Assembly (NCBI GenBank): GCA_012295275.1
Contig: CM022673.1
Location: 13,908,288 to 13,972,287 of the forward strand
From: Chrysomallon squamiferum
Lineage: Eukaryota > Mollusca > Gastropoda > Neomphalida > Peltospiridae
DNA length: 64,000 nucleotides
Direction of reading: 5' to 3'
The translations under genes and the position numbers were made by a program. The notes below the pieces were generated by a model. The model saw only the letters and a program-made list of their open reading frames with translations, ran no database searches and had not been told where the DNA came from. Shown one piece after another: positions 1-64,000 of the stretch; position 1 is the first letter of the stretch; each line of letters opens with the position of its first letter.

Positions 1-4
1 ACAG

Positions 5-63444
<63,440 letters not shown>

Positions 63445-63459
<15 letters not shown>

Positions 63460-63960
63460 GTTTGTCAATATATTTATTGTAATAGGATCTGTCACATACA
63501 GTTTGTCAACATTCTCAATGTAATAATACTTTTCACATACTGTTTGTCAACATTCTCAGTGTAATAATAATTTTCACATACAGTTTGTCAACATTCTCAA
63601 CATAATAATATTTTTTACATCTACATTTTGTCAACATTCATAGTGTAATAATAATAATTTTCATATTCAGGCTTGTCAGCATTCTCGTTGCAGTAATAAT
63701 TTACACATACAGTTTGTAAACATTCTCATTGTAATGGTAATTTTTACACATATATTTTGTTAACATTTTTATAGTAATATCTTTCATATAGGATATGTCA
63801 GCATTCTCACTGTAATAATGTATTTAAGTATGGTTTGTCAACATTAATATGGTAATAACATATTTTATTTACATTATCATTGTAATATTATATTTCATAC
63901 ATGGTTTGTCAGCAGTCACTGTAATATCTTTCATATACAGTGTGTCAACAATATATCATA
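63445..63960 (+). repeat. Donor-anchored ~50-bp repeat after MAM34 exon c
   Basis: From the real donor 'tcacatatg|gtttgtcaat', about nine units of 'ttcacatacagtttgtcaac' plus 'attctcaatgtaataata' follow to the end of the window, decaying with distance. The exon end 'tcacata' and donor GTTTGT are part of the unit. Bases after 63960 hold nothing assignable. Confidence 0.85.
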
Positions 63961-64000
63961 ATTGTTATAATATACTGTATTTTGTTTATTATCTGAGTTG

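Overview
The window is nuclear DNA of an invertebrate animal. It is AT-rich and intron-dense, with GT-AG introns of about 120-1,150 bp packed with microsatellites and minisatellites. There are no bacterial operons, rRNA genes or tRNA genes. Coding sequence occupies about 28% of the window (roughly 17.9 kb), all on the + strand, and reads as the middle of ONE very large gene. I find neither its start codon nor its stop codon. I cannot identify the species. A mollusc or other lophotrochozoan is a guess from the protein family and the repeat style.

The gene encodes a chain of 34 MAM domains and 3 LDL-receptor class A (LDLa) domains, close to 6,000 residues inside the window, from about 105 exons. 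Nearly every MAM domain is built the same way. Exon 'a' carries C-x-F-E ... C ... FDW ... TGP..DHT and ends in phase 1. Exon 'b' carries G-Y-Y/F-Y-I-E-x-S ... ARL.S ... C ... F.YHMYG ... W ... GNQGN.W and ends in phase 0. Exon 'c' carries V.FEG..G....GDIAIDD ... C and ends in phase 1. Domain order resembles the MAM/LDLa proteins of the MALRD1 type, which are extracellular and probably adhesive or matrix proteins. That family match rests on motif recognition, not on a search.

Layout: 1-49772 holds MAM1-MAM28 without interruption. They fall into a repeating triad A-B-C. A domains read YHMYGPHVN and GTQGN. B domains read TQDKTD and NDHTYG. C domains start GxCxFE and C.W.N, and most are followed by a Thr/Pro/Ser-rich linker. 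At 49685-57137 the rhythm changes to LDLa1-MAM29-LDLa2-MAM30-LDLa3-MAM31, then a further A-B-C triad (MAM32-34) and a linker follow to 63459. The last 540 bp are intron.

The striking non-coding feature is a set of tandem duplications that include a splice junction. About 20 introns carry 2-15 extra copies of their own acceptor plus the first 10-45 nt of the exon, or of their own donor plus the last 10-20 nt. The extreme case is 55738-56640: a 60-bp unit repeated 14 times before the real exon, with every copy in the same open frame. Three exons (in MAM4, MAM20 and MAM21) carry apparent frameshifts, and the MAM17/MAM18 junction has a phase mismatch. These may be assembly errors or real lesions.
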